DNA of 64,000 nucleotides from Lagopus muta (GCF_023343835.1 NC_064442.1:18090501-18154500); one strand, 5' to 3'; positions 36,697 through 47,959 are shown, counted from the stretch's first letter. Numbers and translations are program-made. The notes: generated by a model not told the origin, from the letters alone.

Positions 36697-39464
36697 ATTG
36701 AGATGAGAAGTTGGCAGAGGAGACAAATGTCCAACTACCTTACCCGTCGTTTTTGAGGCTCAGGGAATTTTCGACTGCTTTGTGGATGGAAGGTGCAGCT
36801 CAATAAATTGTTCATCCTGGAGAATATTGACAATAGCATATAGAGATCCTATGTATATATGTACCAAGAGAGGTGAGCTTCTCACCTGGGGACACCAAGA
36901 GAGCTTGGTGGCTGGGCCAGGGAGGGCGAACGTCCCTCGCTGTGACGCTCTGTAGGCACTTGGTAGGGAAAACAGGGTGGAAAAAAGCAAATTGAGAACT
37001 CATGGGTGGTTTGAGGGAATTAACCCCAGGAACGGCAGCGATGGAGTTCAGGGACCCACATCACATCACGTCCCCATCTTGGGGTCCCCATACTTGGAGC
37101 AATTGGTATTTCTGAGGTTACAGACCAGGGCATGCCTGCTGATGGGAATCACCACCTCCCATGAGCTGAAATAAGAAGTACAATTTCATTTTTTAGGTCT
37201 TTTAAGACTTTTTTTTTTTTTCTCCCCCTAGTTTTTAGGATTTTTTCCCCTTCACAGCTGTATGAACACCATCTCCTTCCGCATTTCCCCATATCCCCAG
37301 GGCTGGGATTTTGTGAAAATTCACAAGAAAATAAAATTTATTTTCACAAATAGATCTACCAAGAGATTGAGCATCCCTGTCCCATGTGCTGGAGAAAGGC
37401 ACCCCACCACAAGGAGAAGTGGGAAAGGACAGCTCCTCTATTATTTTGCATGCCAACAGCTGGTTGCTTATTAACTTCTAAGAGTTTTCTTTACAGCTGA
37501 GCCCCACTGTAAAAGTGTGATTAATAGATGCAGCTTTATTCTTTAATAATTTCAGGAGGAGCACGACGTAAATATTCAGAGCAGCTCAATCTGCAGGCAA
37601 TGTCCTTGCGCTCTTCTACACGACCAGAGACAGCCACAGAAGGGTTCTGCTGTTATTGAGCAGGAAAATGTGGGTGTTTTTAGGGCAAGAAGAAGAAGAG
37701 TTTCAAGAAGAGAACACAAATTATTAATTGAAATGTGGAGGAACCATTCGGACTGGTAATAATTGCTTGGTGATGAATGGTGCTGAATGAACGGGCTTTG
37801 TGTCCCAGCAGGATTTGCATTGGTCACTCAAAATTATGGCTCCCACAGGACTGATGGGGCTCTTTTTTGTCCTGGTGCAGTTCTTTTATTATTCTTCTTC
37901 ATTTCTAAGTGACTTTCTGGGCGTTCAGTTGGACGTCAACATTTCCAATGTGGGGAGAACACCTTGTCTTCCTCAGGACACCATATGTTAATGAATTAAT
38001 ATTTATCAGCCCATAGCAAAAAACTGCCCCAAACACCTGGGAACGGCCAGGATAGGAGCATCCCTCCCTGTCCCCCATCCTCAACCCCTCTTCAGACACC
38101 ACAAAAACTTTGAGAAAGCCCAAAACAGAGCCGGGCACCACACGAGAGCTGGCAGAGGAAGGGGCAAAAGGCTCGTGTTTTCTCCAGAAGCAATAAAGAA
38201 ACAATCAGCAAATAAAACGAGGACACGACCCAGCACGACGGCTCCGGCTGCTCTTCGCCTCGGGGACGAGATGTGACAGCTTTGCTCATTTTTGCCCTTT
38301 CCTCGCCCGCCGGCGGGTACCGTGCTGGCGTTTGGCACGGTTTGATGGGTTTTAAAGCAAAATTTCAGCTTTGCATTTGAATCAGCTGCCTCCGGTCGGG
38401 GATGGTGAGCAAAGCAGGTTTCTCGCTTTCACCATCCTTAGGGGGAAAATGCAAAGAAATGCTTTTACCTGGGGAGGAGGTCAGGAAAAATAGAAGCAAA
38501 ATGAAGACGGGCTCCCGGCAGCAGAGACAACGCCTGCATCCCAAACACCCCACAAGGCTTCCAGTGCCCCACCTCCTGCTAAAATCCAAATGCTTGTCAT
38601 GCTGAAGGAGCCCATGGGCCACCTCCTTCCTTGCCTTGGTGCCCCCCATTTCCACTGGTGGCCTCAAGGACTGCATATTGCTCAGGGTTGGGTGCTGGCC
38701 GCAGCTGGAAGACGAATGTTTTGTTTTTTCAAGGGAAAGGCTATGCCTTCTGCCTCTGTTAATGTACAGCATCTTGTCTTATTTGTTCCTTGCTGTTCCA
38801 CGGCTGAATTACTGCAAGAAATGTACCAGTGCCTCGTGCAATGCTTCTTCTTTATAACTGTGAGATCGGCTTGCCTTCAGGCTCCCCTTCCAGATATCAG
38901 GAGCTGTTTCACCCTCAGGATGCTGAAGCGCTTCCCTCCTCATCCTCACCCATCCAGCCCCACAGTGCTCTGCCCAATGGGGAAAAAAAGGATGCTGCAG
39001 GGTAAGAGCATCCCAAAAGCACACCCGCACATCCCCAGTCTGATTTGCTCTGCAATGCAGTGACTGTGTGTCCCGTCTTGCCCAGCTCTGCTTATCTTCA
39101 GCCATGTTTCCATCTGCCTCTGCATGCTCCAGAGCTGGGTAACACCTGCTGGAGGTTATCTCCTTGCAGACAGAAAATGCATTACTTGCAACAGCTTCCA
39201 TCCCCCCAAATTCTTCCCATCTCTCTCCTGAGGTTGTTGTCACTGTGCTCTCCTGGTACCCATGGGGTGGAGATGTGTAAGCCTGGCTCCCTGGGTCCTG
39301 CCTGCTGAATGTGGGAGATGGGAATGAGCTGTCCCAGCGTCCCCATGAGGGATGAGGGGGACTGAGTGGGATCTGGCAGCAGTGTGGAACCCATATCATG
39401 AGGCAGGGTGGCGAGGATAAGGCCAGTCCAGATCACAGTGGGAACAAGTGGAAAGAATCAGTGG

Positions 39465-39695
39465 GGCATGGACAAGTGTCCGTAATGCATGGATGTAGAC
39501 TGGGATATGGGCATAGATGTGGGCATGAGAATAGTCTTGTACACAGACATGGCTAGGGACATGGATACGGCCTTGCACCTAGGCAAGGGCATGGAAATGG
39601 ATGGATTGGCATGAACACAGATACGGACATCAGCATGGACATGGATGTAGACATGGATATAGATTTGCACATAGACATGGACATGAGCAATCCCA
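39465..39695 (+). repeat. ATGGACATGGAT-type minisatellite
   Basis: Degenerate 6/12-base units such as GACATGGATATAGAC, GACATCAGCATGGACATGGA and GGCATAGATGTGGGCATG are repeated over about 230 bases. They give His/Gly-rich or Ile/His-rich open frames on the two strands that are repeat products. Confidence 0.8.
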
Positions 39696-41081
39696 CAGCA
39701 CAGCTCAGACAGGCACTACCAACCCCAAGCTGAGCTCATATAGGCTCGCAAGCCCACAAACTGGTAGAGGCCTCAAGTGGGGCTGACTGTGCCCATTAGT
39801 GTCCCCACGGTGTGGCAGATCTTGGGTGAAGGTCACCAGGTTCCACCTGTGTCCTCTGCCCAGACACAGTGGTTGAGCCATGCAGTGCACCAGCTCCAGC
39901 TCAGCAAACTACACTGCCACCGCTCCTCACACGTCACCTGGGTGCTGGAGCAGTCACACAGTGCCCATCAGGATGGGTTTTCTCCATTGAGACACATCCA
40001 ACTACTTCACGCTGCTACCCTTCCTGAGCTGAAGGAGGAAATTCAGGTCTGGTCCTCTGGTGGCCATGGCTGAGCTAGACCTGAACCTTTGCTACCCTTG
40101 TGGGTAACGTACACAAATATTTACTGCATTCTGCACCCTGCTGCTCAGTGACTGGGTGCTCTCCACCACTGGGTGGCAGTGGGTGCCCACACACACCCGT
40201 GTCACCACGTCCCACACAGATGTTGAGGCTCTCCCCTTCTTCCACCAAGGGGTGGAGTTGAGGCCAAGAACATCACCCAACTTTAACCAGCAGCCCTCTG
40301 GGTCCTGTCCCCACTGTGGGATGTGGCTGAAGCAAGCAGCACTCCCTTTCCGGGTGGCCAAGACAGGCTTTTGCACTCACCTCTGGGGACAAGAGAACAG
40401 GGACAAAGTTCTCACAGCCCCACATCCCTTTCATTGGGAAGCCAGAAGTTCCCCAGATGGAGACAGCTGCAGGGACCCCCCAGCAGAGCCCCGGGCCCCA
40501 TCAGTCCCCCCAGGGCTCTCATGATGGTCCTAGACCCAGCCGAGCCTGCAGGAACGCAGCCATGTCAGAGCAGCCCTGGAGGTGCTTGTAAGACAAGGGA
40601 TGACATGCTTGATGGGACTTCTTAATTAGCTCTCGCTAAACCAAAATGTACCGGGGCTCCCCTGGCGGAACAGCATCAGACAAAACATTAATCATGCTCC
40701 AAATAAATAATTAAAACATGGTGGCTCTTGAAAGGGAAAAAAAAAATAATAGTAATGAGCAGAGAAAAGCAAAGCTGTTGGCTTTGATGCAGTGGCCTTG
40801 GGGAGGAGTAGAGCTGCGTCCCCAGTGCCACTTGAGGCAGGAGGGACCTTGCCTTCAGCAAAGCCTATGGCCAAAGTCCTGGGGTGTCAGGATCAGTGCT
40901 GATGGGACTCATCCCAACCTCATTCTTACATCAAAACCTTCATTTTTTACCAGCTGGCTTCCAGTGCTGGATGTGGCTCATCTGATGACCTGGAATGTTA
41001 CTCATGGCCACCATGGGATGCTGTGCTGCAGTAGGTGCCCTAGGAACACCTCTTTGCCCATGGCTTTGGGAAGGAAATAGC

Positions 41082-41105
41082 AAAAAAAAAAAAAAAAAAA
41101 AAAAA
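41082..41105 (+). repeat. A24 homopolymer
   Basis: An uninterrupted run of 24 A. It is unusual here because CR1 has no poly(A) tail. No AATAAA or gene-like sequence precedes it closely, so it looks like a simple repeat. Confidence 0.9.
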
Positions 41106-43887
41106 GGCTTGGAAAAAGAAACTCCCCCTCCTCATCCTTTTTTTAGCTCAAGAGGAGAGGGTTACTCAGCACAAGCAACACAGAACTTAAATTATGCACA
41201 GAGCTATTTGCATAGAGGAGCAGGGTTTGGGAAGAGCTGATGCCATCCCTGCATCCTACAGGGTGTTTATTAAAGAGTAAGTTCCAAAGCAGCTCAAAGC
41301 CAGGCCACGGTGGGATCACTGATGGTGCTTAATGCAATGAGCATATTTTTAAGCTTCTGTTTTTTCCTTCCTGGCCATCAGGGCTGCAGAGAGATGGGAT
41401 TGCTCCTCTGTCCATCAAAGAGCAGGCAGCACCATGGATGGGCAGCATCCCCTGCCTTCCTCCTCCTGCTCTTCCAAACCTGGTTCCCAATCAGCCAAGG
41501 AAGCCATGGTTCACCCCTGCTGAATGTGGGGCACACAGAGCATAGGAGCAGGGGACACCTGCAGATGCTCAGGTCCAAATGTGTCTTATTACATTAATAT
41601 TTGCTGGTAATGAAGTTAGATAGCACTTGGAGCTCCAATCAAATTAGGAAAGCTATAATGAACAAGAAGTGGTGCATTAATTCATTAGCAGGGAATTATA
41701 CTAAATTATCTCGGCAAATACGGCAAAACTTTAATTTACCAGAGGTGTTTTCAAATGGCTTTTGCTCCTTCACATCCACTTCCACTGCAGCACTTTTTTT
41801 CTTTTGGAAGGCAGCAAGAACAAGAGAAGTGAATTAACTGCAGCTCCTCAGGGAAAGGCTGTTGTCTCTGGGATGGTAATGAATGCCCACAAGGGATACC
41901 AGGAACTTTGCTTTCTTTCTCCTTTTGTGAGGAAAACGGATATTATTTACAGTAAACAACTCAATTTCACCTTCACCAAGATTTAGAGCAGCATTCTGCT
42001 TTGCTAATTGCCATGGAAAGAGGGGGGGAAAAAAAAGGAAAAAAAAACAACCATGTAGCAATTTACTTGAACATGTAGAGGCAGAGCATTAATAATGCAC
42101 ATCTTTGGGAAACCAGCCCTGATACAGATCTGCTGATTTGTGAGCACCTACAGCAAGAAAAATGGGCAGCCAAACTTCCCCTCATCTTAAGGGGAAGGTC
42201 CAGAGCTGTGTGGATGCAGAGGACTGAGAAAGGACACAGCTTGTATCACCCCAGCTCAGCACAACCACCTCTCGTGTGCTGCTACCTCACAGAATGGCCA
42301 AAGTGAAGAGTTCCTCTTTTCCTTCCTTTTGCCTTCCTCTGGTTGATGCAGCATTTCTGAGCTGCCAGGCCCTAGCCATCCTCCTTCCAACCCAATCCAT
42401 CCTATGACCTCTCCAGCATCACCCTCACTGGGTGAAGGACCCACCATAAGCTTGCAGAAGTGAAGTACCTCTCTTGGGAAAAACCCCCAGTTCATTACCT
42501 TTTACCAACTTTTAATTGTTCTTGCTGTGATCTCTCCCCCAACAGGGACAGTTGGAAGCAGTCAACACAGATGGGCATTTGTGCTCACACATCACCCAGC
42601 GGACGGCACAGATCTCCTGCTCATTTATTACCCTTAAACCCTTTTAAGTAGCACCTGATGTTCTCTCATGCAGTAAATTCTTCTCCTTTTAATTAATCAC
42701 CTGGCAGCCCCCCCATATCCTCTCACCAACGTCTCCATACAACGTGGCAATCAGGAAGTGGGAGACACCAGCGAATAACTGCGCTGCGTTCTCACTCCCA
42801 TTATTAATTCCCACAAATTGATTGTTCTACCAGCATCTGCAGCTTTCTAATTAAGTCTTTACTCAGGTGCTCATGTGTGCAAGGAAAACGAATGCTAATA
42901 AAGAGCAGAAGGGATGTGGTGTGCACAAGTATGCTGATTGAGCATTACAACAGGAGCAGCTCCAGCCATGGGTTCATGAGCCCATGAGGGTTTCTCAGGC
43001 TCACCCAATGCTCTCTGCATCCTATGTGGCTCAACCAAGCACGTTTAGCTCCTCTGGACACCACTGGCAAATGGTTTTATAGATCAGTGAAGACAACATT
43101 GTTGGAAGGAGCATCAATATAGACCAACCCCCGCAGTATGGTGGTCCCCATCAGCACCTCATTGGTGTGCCTAAGGACCTGCCTGGCCACACTCAGCCCA
43201 GCCTCCCTGGGCATGTCATTCTGTCATGTCAGAAAAGAGAAAGGGGTTTTAATCTCCTGTAGCTCCTCCACGAAACAGCTTGTGCATCAAACACTGAGGC
43301 TGACAGCCTGATCTGGGAGAATTTCCACCCATAAGAAAATTTTACATGGCTGTCTCATTTTTCCACCCGATTATTTCGGCTCAGCTGCTTAATTCATTGA
43401 AAAGAGAACTAGGAAACATTTTCCCCTGAGCACATTGTCCCCAGGCTTCTAAATCAAGCTCGCCTAGGGATGGGGATCCTACTTCACACCCCACAGAGCA
43501 CAAGTGCCAGGCTAATTGCTCCGTGCAAACAGGATCATTCCCTGACAAGGGGTTGCATAAGGCTGTTAGGGAAGGATCATTTGCAGCAACATAGCTCTGC
43601 TCAGGTTTTGTCTGAGCATGTTGTAAGGAAAATCAGCAGGGCGAGATTGCAGCCTAATGGCTAGGGTCTTGCAGCCCAAGAGCTTAAGGGGAAGAAAAAG
43701 ATGGCAATTCTCATTCTGTGATTCAGCTGCCAAGAGGAGGCAATGCCTTTAATCAGCAGCAAATATAGAGGGACGTAGCAAAAAACAGAACAAAATGCCC
43801 AAGAACTGGAGCTGCTGGCATTGCTCTCTGGCTCACAGCTTGGCCTCTGCATAGTCTGTCTAGGATTCAGCTTGAGAAGGGTTGCTG

Positions 43888-44065
43888 TGTTCATCGAGGT
43901 TGGAATTGAACACTGAGATCATCCAGCCCAACCAGCAGCCCATGCCTGATCATCACTCAGTGTAACATCTACTCTTTTCTTACACGTATCCACAGACATT
44001 GTCTCCATCGCCTCCCTGGGCAGTCTATTTCAATACCTCACCACTCCTTAAGAGACAAAATTTTC
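43888..44065 (-). mobile_element. CR1 LINE fragment, inverted
   Basis: Inverted and diverged CR1: 'gaggttggaattgaacactg', 'atcatccagcccaaccagca', 'cgcctccctgggcagtctat', 'cctcaccactcctt'. Confidence 0.75.
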
Positions 44066-44800
44066 TTTAATAACCTCACTGGATAGGGTTGCTGCAAATG
44101 TTAAGTATTTGACTTCTTGCATAGATGGAAACCTAGAGCACATGGATAGAAGGCAGCCAACAAGCTTGGGAATTCCCCTTGCAAAGCACGCCATCCCCAA
44201 CCAAGGCGCATTCCTGATTCAAGGTGTTTGCCTCCACTGCTGACTCACCCAAGGCACAGGACCCCACGTTGCATGAAACAAGGCAGTTCACCTGATACAC
44301 GCAGATGACTTCGTGCCCTCTAGCTCTGCAAGAGGCACAGACATCTGGCCACAGGATCAGGTCAGGCTATAGGTGAGCTTAGCCAAGCAGCTAAGCTTAT
44401 GCTGTGCAGGAGAGGGAAAAGCTACAGAATGAGGTGAGGGATTGAACATCATATTACCTCCAGCCCTTATCTTCAGAAGTAGGAACTTTCCTTCCAGGCT
44501 ATATCAACTCCTACCATCAACAAGTCCCAGACAGAGCTGCTGTTGTGTCCTCCAGTATCACCGCTGCTAAGGAGGAGCAAAAAGGACTTCTAAAAGTCCC
44601 AAATCCATTTAGCATCTGTCAGCTGCATTGCTTTTTCCCCTGAAAGCCCAAAAATAGGAGCTAAACCACCAGCTGTAGCCACACTGTGATTGGCTTACCT
44701 GGAGGCTGGTACCTCATCTCACCCCCATTGGAGCAGACCAGACCCAAGGCTGCCATTCCTCCTTCCCACTGAGGGCAAAGGGAGGACAGAAGCATTTCTT

Positions 44801-44806
44801 TTTATT
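44801..44806 (-). terminator. ZP3: Polyadenylation signal of the ZP3-family gene
   Basis: AATAAA on the minus strand starts 12 bases after the last base of the TAA stop codon (44,819-44,821). This implies a 3' UTR of only about 30 bases, which is typical of zona pellucida genes. Confidence 0.8.
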
Positions 44807-44818
44807 AGGAACAAGGAA

Positions 44819-44949
44819 TTACAGAGACACACTGGGAGGGCGACTGTATCTTTTACACACAAGAAATATTCCAAGGGCAGTTAAGCTCAGCAAAACAGCA
44901 GCTATGAGCATGGCTACTTGAACCAGCATAGGAAGTCCTCCAGCAGCAC
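44819..44949 (-). CDS. ZP3: ZP3-family exon 9 (membrane anchor)
   Basis: Acceptor CTCTTTCAG before 44,949. It encodes the hydrophobic segment with [18 protein letters not shown], the basic KRY stop-transfer and ten tail residues, then TAA. Confidence 0.92.
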
Positions 44950-47725
44950 CTGAAAGAGACAAAAATCCCCTCACTACATACCTAATGGCTTCCCACCATC
45001 TGCCAGGGGCAGAACTCACAGGATGTGTCAGGAAACTACTCCCCAGGCTGTCTTTCATTGATTATGCTAGAGATTCAGTGTAGGTATGAAATCATGAAAG
45101 AAAGAACATGATTAGGTCAACTTAGAGTCACCTTCAGTTGAGACATGAAGGCACAGCTGTACACGGATCCCACATACCCTGTGGTGCCTTCCCTGCTGGC
45201 ACACGGCGTCCTGAGGAGCTCCACAATCCCTGAGCTGGATCAAGGATTAGCAGTGGTCCAACTGAGACTTCAGCTTCCGCTCTCCTCAAGGACCCATCTA
45301 AGAGGACACAAACATATTGAACTCATGGGAAAGAGTTCCTGAGCACTCCAGATTTCAGGGCTTACAGGAAGGCAGCCCTTGCAAGGATGGGTTTCCAGTG
45401 GTTTGACATAAGGGCAGTTACAACACTGAAGAAGAGCCAAGTTTGTCGTTGAGATGTGACCTATTTCCTAGAGGCCACCCAGCACCTCTGCCATCCCAAG
45501 CTAGAAGGTCACCAGGACTCAGGGCTGCGTTTAGAATGCGTTGAGCCCTACCTTGCCTGGAAGAAGCATCCCTCTTCAAGCGTCTCCCTGACCATCTGGA
45601 CAGAGGGTTGGTTCTCCGGGAGTATCCTCCAGACAACAGACAGTTGCCTGTCTCACAGCAGCTGCAGATATCTCCACTACCCTCCACAGGAGCCCAGCTG
45701 AAAGAGAAATACCCATGAAAGAATCGGTTGTGAACCCTCTCCTTCTAGCTGTGCCCATCCACACATCCTTCAGCTACTCACAGGCTGCTGGCTTTGTTGA
45801 AGGAACAGGCTTTGTTCAGTGGATTGGGGGCCTGGTCTGCTGGGGAGACCTTCAGGTGACACGTGATGTAGATCTGGAAGTGAAATTAAACCAACATCCC
45901 CAGGATGAGTTGAGTTTGGTCCTGCAGAACATGACCACTTCAGAGCAGGCCAGGACAAGAGGGGTAGGCATCGCTTCTCACCAAGTTTCTGTCATCTCCT
46001 GCAAACTTGAATGCATCAACCATGAACTGCAGTGTTTCCTGCCTTGGCCGTGGAGATATGAAGGCTGAAGTGGCATCGTCTGCTCTCCCATCCACCAAGC
46101 ACCTGTATGAGGGTCAGACATCAGGGCAGCCCCAGCTATCTGCAGCATTACCCCACAGCCCAGGCCACCCCCTTACCCGCTGAGGTCAATCAGGGCGTAT
46201 CGGGGAGAGGAGCTCCTGTCAGGGCTCAGAGTAGCCACACAGTCATCCACAAACAGCCTCAGTGGTACGTGGCCCCCAGCCATGACATCAGCCTGGAGAT
46301 GCAGGCTTTCCCCCAGCTGCACACCATTGGAGAGCCTCTCTGTCCTCCAGTCATCTGGAACGGGAAGGCTGAGGTTACAGGCAGCTTTGGAGAAAAGCAC
46401 ATTGCCCTCCCATGTACGTAGGGCCCCTCAACCAAGGAGCAGCCCACGCATCCCTTCTTTAAGGCTTCAGTCCAGCTCAGGTCTTGCTCTGCTTGGGCCA
46501 TACAAGTACCAGAGCAAAATGGGACTGGAGCTCTACACCCACCACTCATGAGGCGCAGGGAGAACACCAGCTTCTCTTCCATTGACAGTGTGGAGTGGAA
46601 GGGAACCCACGTAGGTCGGACAGCATTGCTGCTCACGTTGCTCTTCCTAAATGGAAAGAGGTGTTAACAAACAAGCAACCATCACTGTAAGTCCATGGAT
46701 GCAGAGGAACAGTCCTGTTTGCTCACCTGGGATAGTGACACTCAATAGGAACCACAGCCGGGCTGGTCCTTACAATGACCATGTTGCCAACAGGAGTAGG
46801 TTTATAGAACAAACTTGTTTTGTAGATCAAGGAGTCTGATGTCATCTGGAAGGGACATTTGGGAGAACTGATAAGTTCATAAAGCAAGCCAGTCAGTCAA
46901 AACCTCAGCACTGACAGTACTAGGACATGGATATACATCAGCCATGGAGACATAGCCTGTCCTTCATGTTCTCCAACCCGAGGAAAAAACCAGGAGCCCT
47001 GCTTGCAGCTGACTGGGTGCCTCACCTAGTAGGTGCCATACTTGGCAAAAACAGCCCTGCAACAGTCACACTACAGCTCAATTTCTGCTGCAAGCAGATA
47101 AGTGCTACAGCATAACCCCAGCCCTCACTATCACCTTTACCAGGCCATTTTTAGGACTGAGACACCTGCAGAACTAATTAGGCATTATAGTGCATTGCCC
47201 CCAAAGGCTTGCATTTACTCATCACCACCATGGACTATAGTCTACAGAAATCACATTACCCCAAGCAGCAGCATCACCAAGGATGGAGCAGCCCCTCACC
47301 CCAGCACCCCCCCTCACCTGTAAGGTGCTGCCACACTCATGCAGCCCAGCTGTGAAGGTCACCACGTTCTCAGCAGCATTCTGGGCTGTGGCCGGGCAGG
47401 CAGCCGTACCCAGGGTCAGGTCTGCAGCCCGGACCAGGCGCCCGGTACCAAAGAGGTCCCTGTGCACTGTGATCACCATCTGAGCCTCCTGGCACCACAC
47501 AGACACGGGGTGCAGTGGGGATGCAGCCTGGAGCTGGGACACGTCCACCCATGCCCATGGGGAGGGCTGGGAGAAGGAAGGCACCTGGGGTGGCCTCCAA
47601 GAAGAGTCCCCTCGGACCCTCAAGACTCCTGAGTCCCTTGAAGAGAAATCCCAAGGACTATAAGATGCTGCTTCAGCCAGCATCCAGCACAACAGGACAA
47701 CTCCCAGGCTGCCTCCAGACTCCAT
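44819..47725 (-). CDS. ZP3: ZP3-family egg envelope glycoprotein (nine exons)
   Basis: Minus-strand join of 47,318-47,725; 46,727-46,845; 46,543-46,646; 46,177-46,354; 45,982-46,102; 45,782-45,873; 45,552-45,697; 45,178-45,297; 44,819-44,949. Every junction is GT-AG and in phase, giving 472 residues. The order is a signal peptide (about 1-22), the ZP-N module with [20 protein letters not shown] and HECGS, the ZP-C module with [21 protein letters not shown] and YITCHLKV, then CSCCETGNC (352-360), a furin site RLKR (380-383), a propeptide, a membrane helix (about 435-461) and a short tail. N179 (NVS) is a glycosylation site. ZP3/ZPC proteins are secreted by the follicle, cleaved and polymerised into the egg coat (perivitelline layer in birds), where sperm bind. 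It lies between INSYN1 and CD276, unlike human ZP3 on chromosome 7. From memory it differs clearly from chicken ZPC, so it may be a paralogue; the symbol names the family. Confidence 0.93.
45178..45297 (-). CDS. ZP3: ZP3-family exon 8 (propeptide)
   Basis: 120 bases, phase 1 at both ends, with acceptor TCCTCTTAG and donor CAGG|GTATGT. It encodes a stretch with [13 protein letters not shown], resembling the avian ZPC propeptide after the furin site. As its length is a multiple of three, it could be skipped without changing frame. Confidence 0.8.
45552..45697 (-). CDS. ZP3: ZP3-family exon 7 (ZP-C cysteines and furin site)
   Basis: Acceptor TCTTTCAG, donor CAAG|GTAGGG. It encodes [19 protein letters not shown], then the RRLKRD processing site. 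Confidence 0.95.
45782..45873 (-). CDS. ZP3: ZP3-family exon 6
   Basis: 92 bases encoding [29 protein letters not shown]. Acceptor CTTCCAG, donor CCT|GTGAGT. Confidence 0.95.
45982..46102 (-). CDS. ZP3: ZP3-family exon 5
   Basis: 121 bases encoding [15 protein letters not shown] and [10 protein letters not shown] of the ZP-C module. Acceptor ATACAG, donor TTG|GTGAGA. Confidence 0.95.
46177..46354 (-). CDS. ZP3: ZP3-family exon 4
   Basis: 178 bases encoding [33 protein letters not shown] and YALIDLSG. Acceptor GTTCCAG, donor GCGG|GTAAGG. Confidence 0.95.
46543..46646 (-). CDS. ZP3: ZP3-family exon 3
   Basis: 104 bases encoding [16 protein letters not shown] and [11 protein letters not shown]. 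It holds the NVS glycosylation site. Acceptor CATTTAG, donor AGTG|GTGGGT. Confidence 0.95.
46727..46845 (-). CDS. ZP3: ZP3-family exon 2
   Basis: 119 bases encoding [15 protein letters not shown] and [13 protein letters not shown], the end of ZP-N. Acceptor CTTCCAG, donor CCAG|GTGAGC. Confidence 0.95.
47318..47725 (-). CDS. ZP3: ZP3-family exon 1 (signal peptide and ZP-N)
   Basis: 136 codons from ATG (47,725), the first ATG after the TATA box, to a phase-0 donor TACAG|GTGAGG. The signal peptide is followed by [12 protein letters not shown] and then the ZP-N strands. Confidence 0.95.
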
Positions 47726-47781
47726 CTTCACACCAACAAAAAGAAAAAACCCAGCAGGTAGAGAAGAGGTTGCTCAGATGC

Positions 47782-47789
47782 CTTTTATA
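47782..47789 (-). promoter_or_regulatory. ZP3: TATA box of the ZP3-family gene
   Basis: TATAAAAG on the minus strand, 57 bases upstream of the ATG. It predicts a start of transcription near 47,755 and a 5' UTR of about 30 bases, as is usual in ZP genes. Confidence 0.8.
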
Positions 47790-47810
47790 CCTTGCAGAGC
47801 AGATGGGATG

Positions 47811-47816
47811 CACCTG
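47811..47816. promoter_or_regulatory. ZP3: Proximal E-box (CACCTG)
   Basis: A CANNTG motif about 25 bases upstream of the TATA box. It may bind a basic helix-loop-helix factor; the motif is short and can occur by chance. Confidence 0.4.
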
Positions 47817-47947
47817 GAAGCTGCAGGCGGGGCCTCCTGCAGCCCTTGGAGCATCCAGGGGCAACCCAGGTCAATGGAAATCAGCTGGGATCATTCTTCC
47901 CTCTGGGAGCATTGCCCTGAATTGCCCCAGCACGTTGTCCTGTGTCT

Positions 47948-47953
47948 CACCTG
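47948..47953. promoter_or_regulatory. ZP3: E-box near -195, candidate FIGLA-type site
   Basis: CACCTG lies about 195 bases upstream of the predicted start. In mammals an E-box near -200 of ZP1, ZP2 and ZP3 binds FIGLA with E12. The positional match is suggestive; use in a bird follicle is inference. Confidence 0.45.
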
Positions 47954-47959
47954 TATGAG

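Larger units (their letters stand above)
36700..44790. other. Intergenic region between INSYN1 and the ZP3-family gene
   Basis: No coding exon was recognised. It contains a GACATGGATATA-type minisatellite (39.47-39.69 kb), an A24 run (41,082-41,105) and an inverted CR1 tail (43.89-44.06 kb). AT-rich blocks with many TAAT/ATTA motifs occur at about 41,590-41,750 and 42,680-42,910, and could be regulatory. Confidence 0.7.

Noticed and set aside
40700-41105. Processed pseudogene ending in A24
   Set aside because: No gene-like sequence, AATAAA signal or target-site duplication could be recognised around the A run.
47725-47731. Upstream start two codons earlier for the ZP3-family protein
   Set aside because: The codon at 47,731 is GTG, not ATG. 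The first ATG is at 47,725 and gives a good signal peptide.
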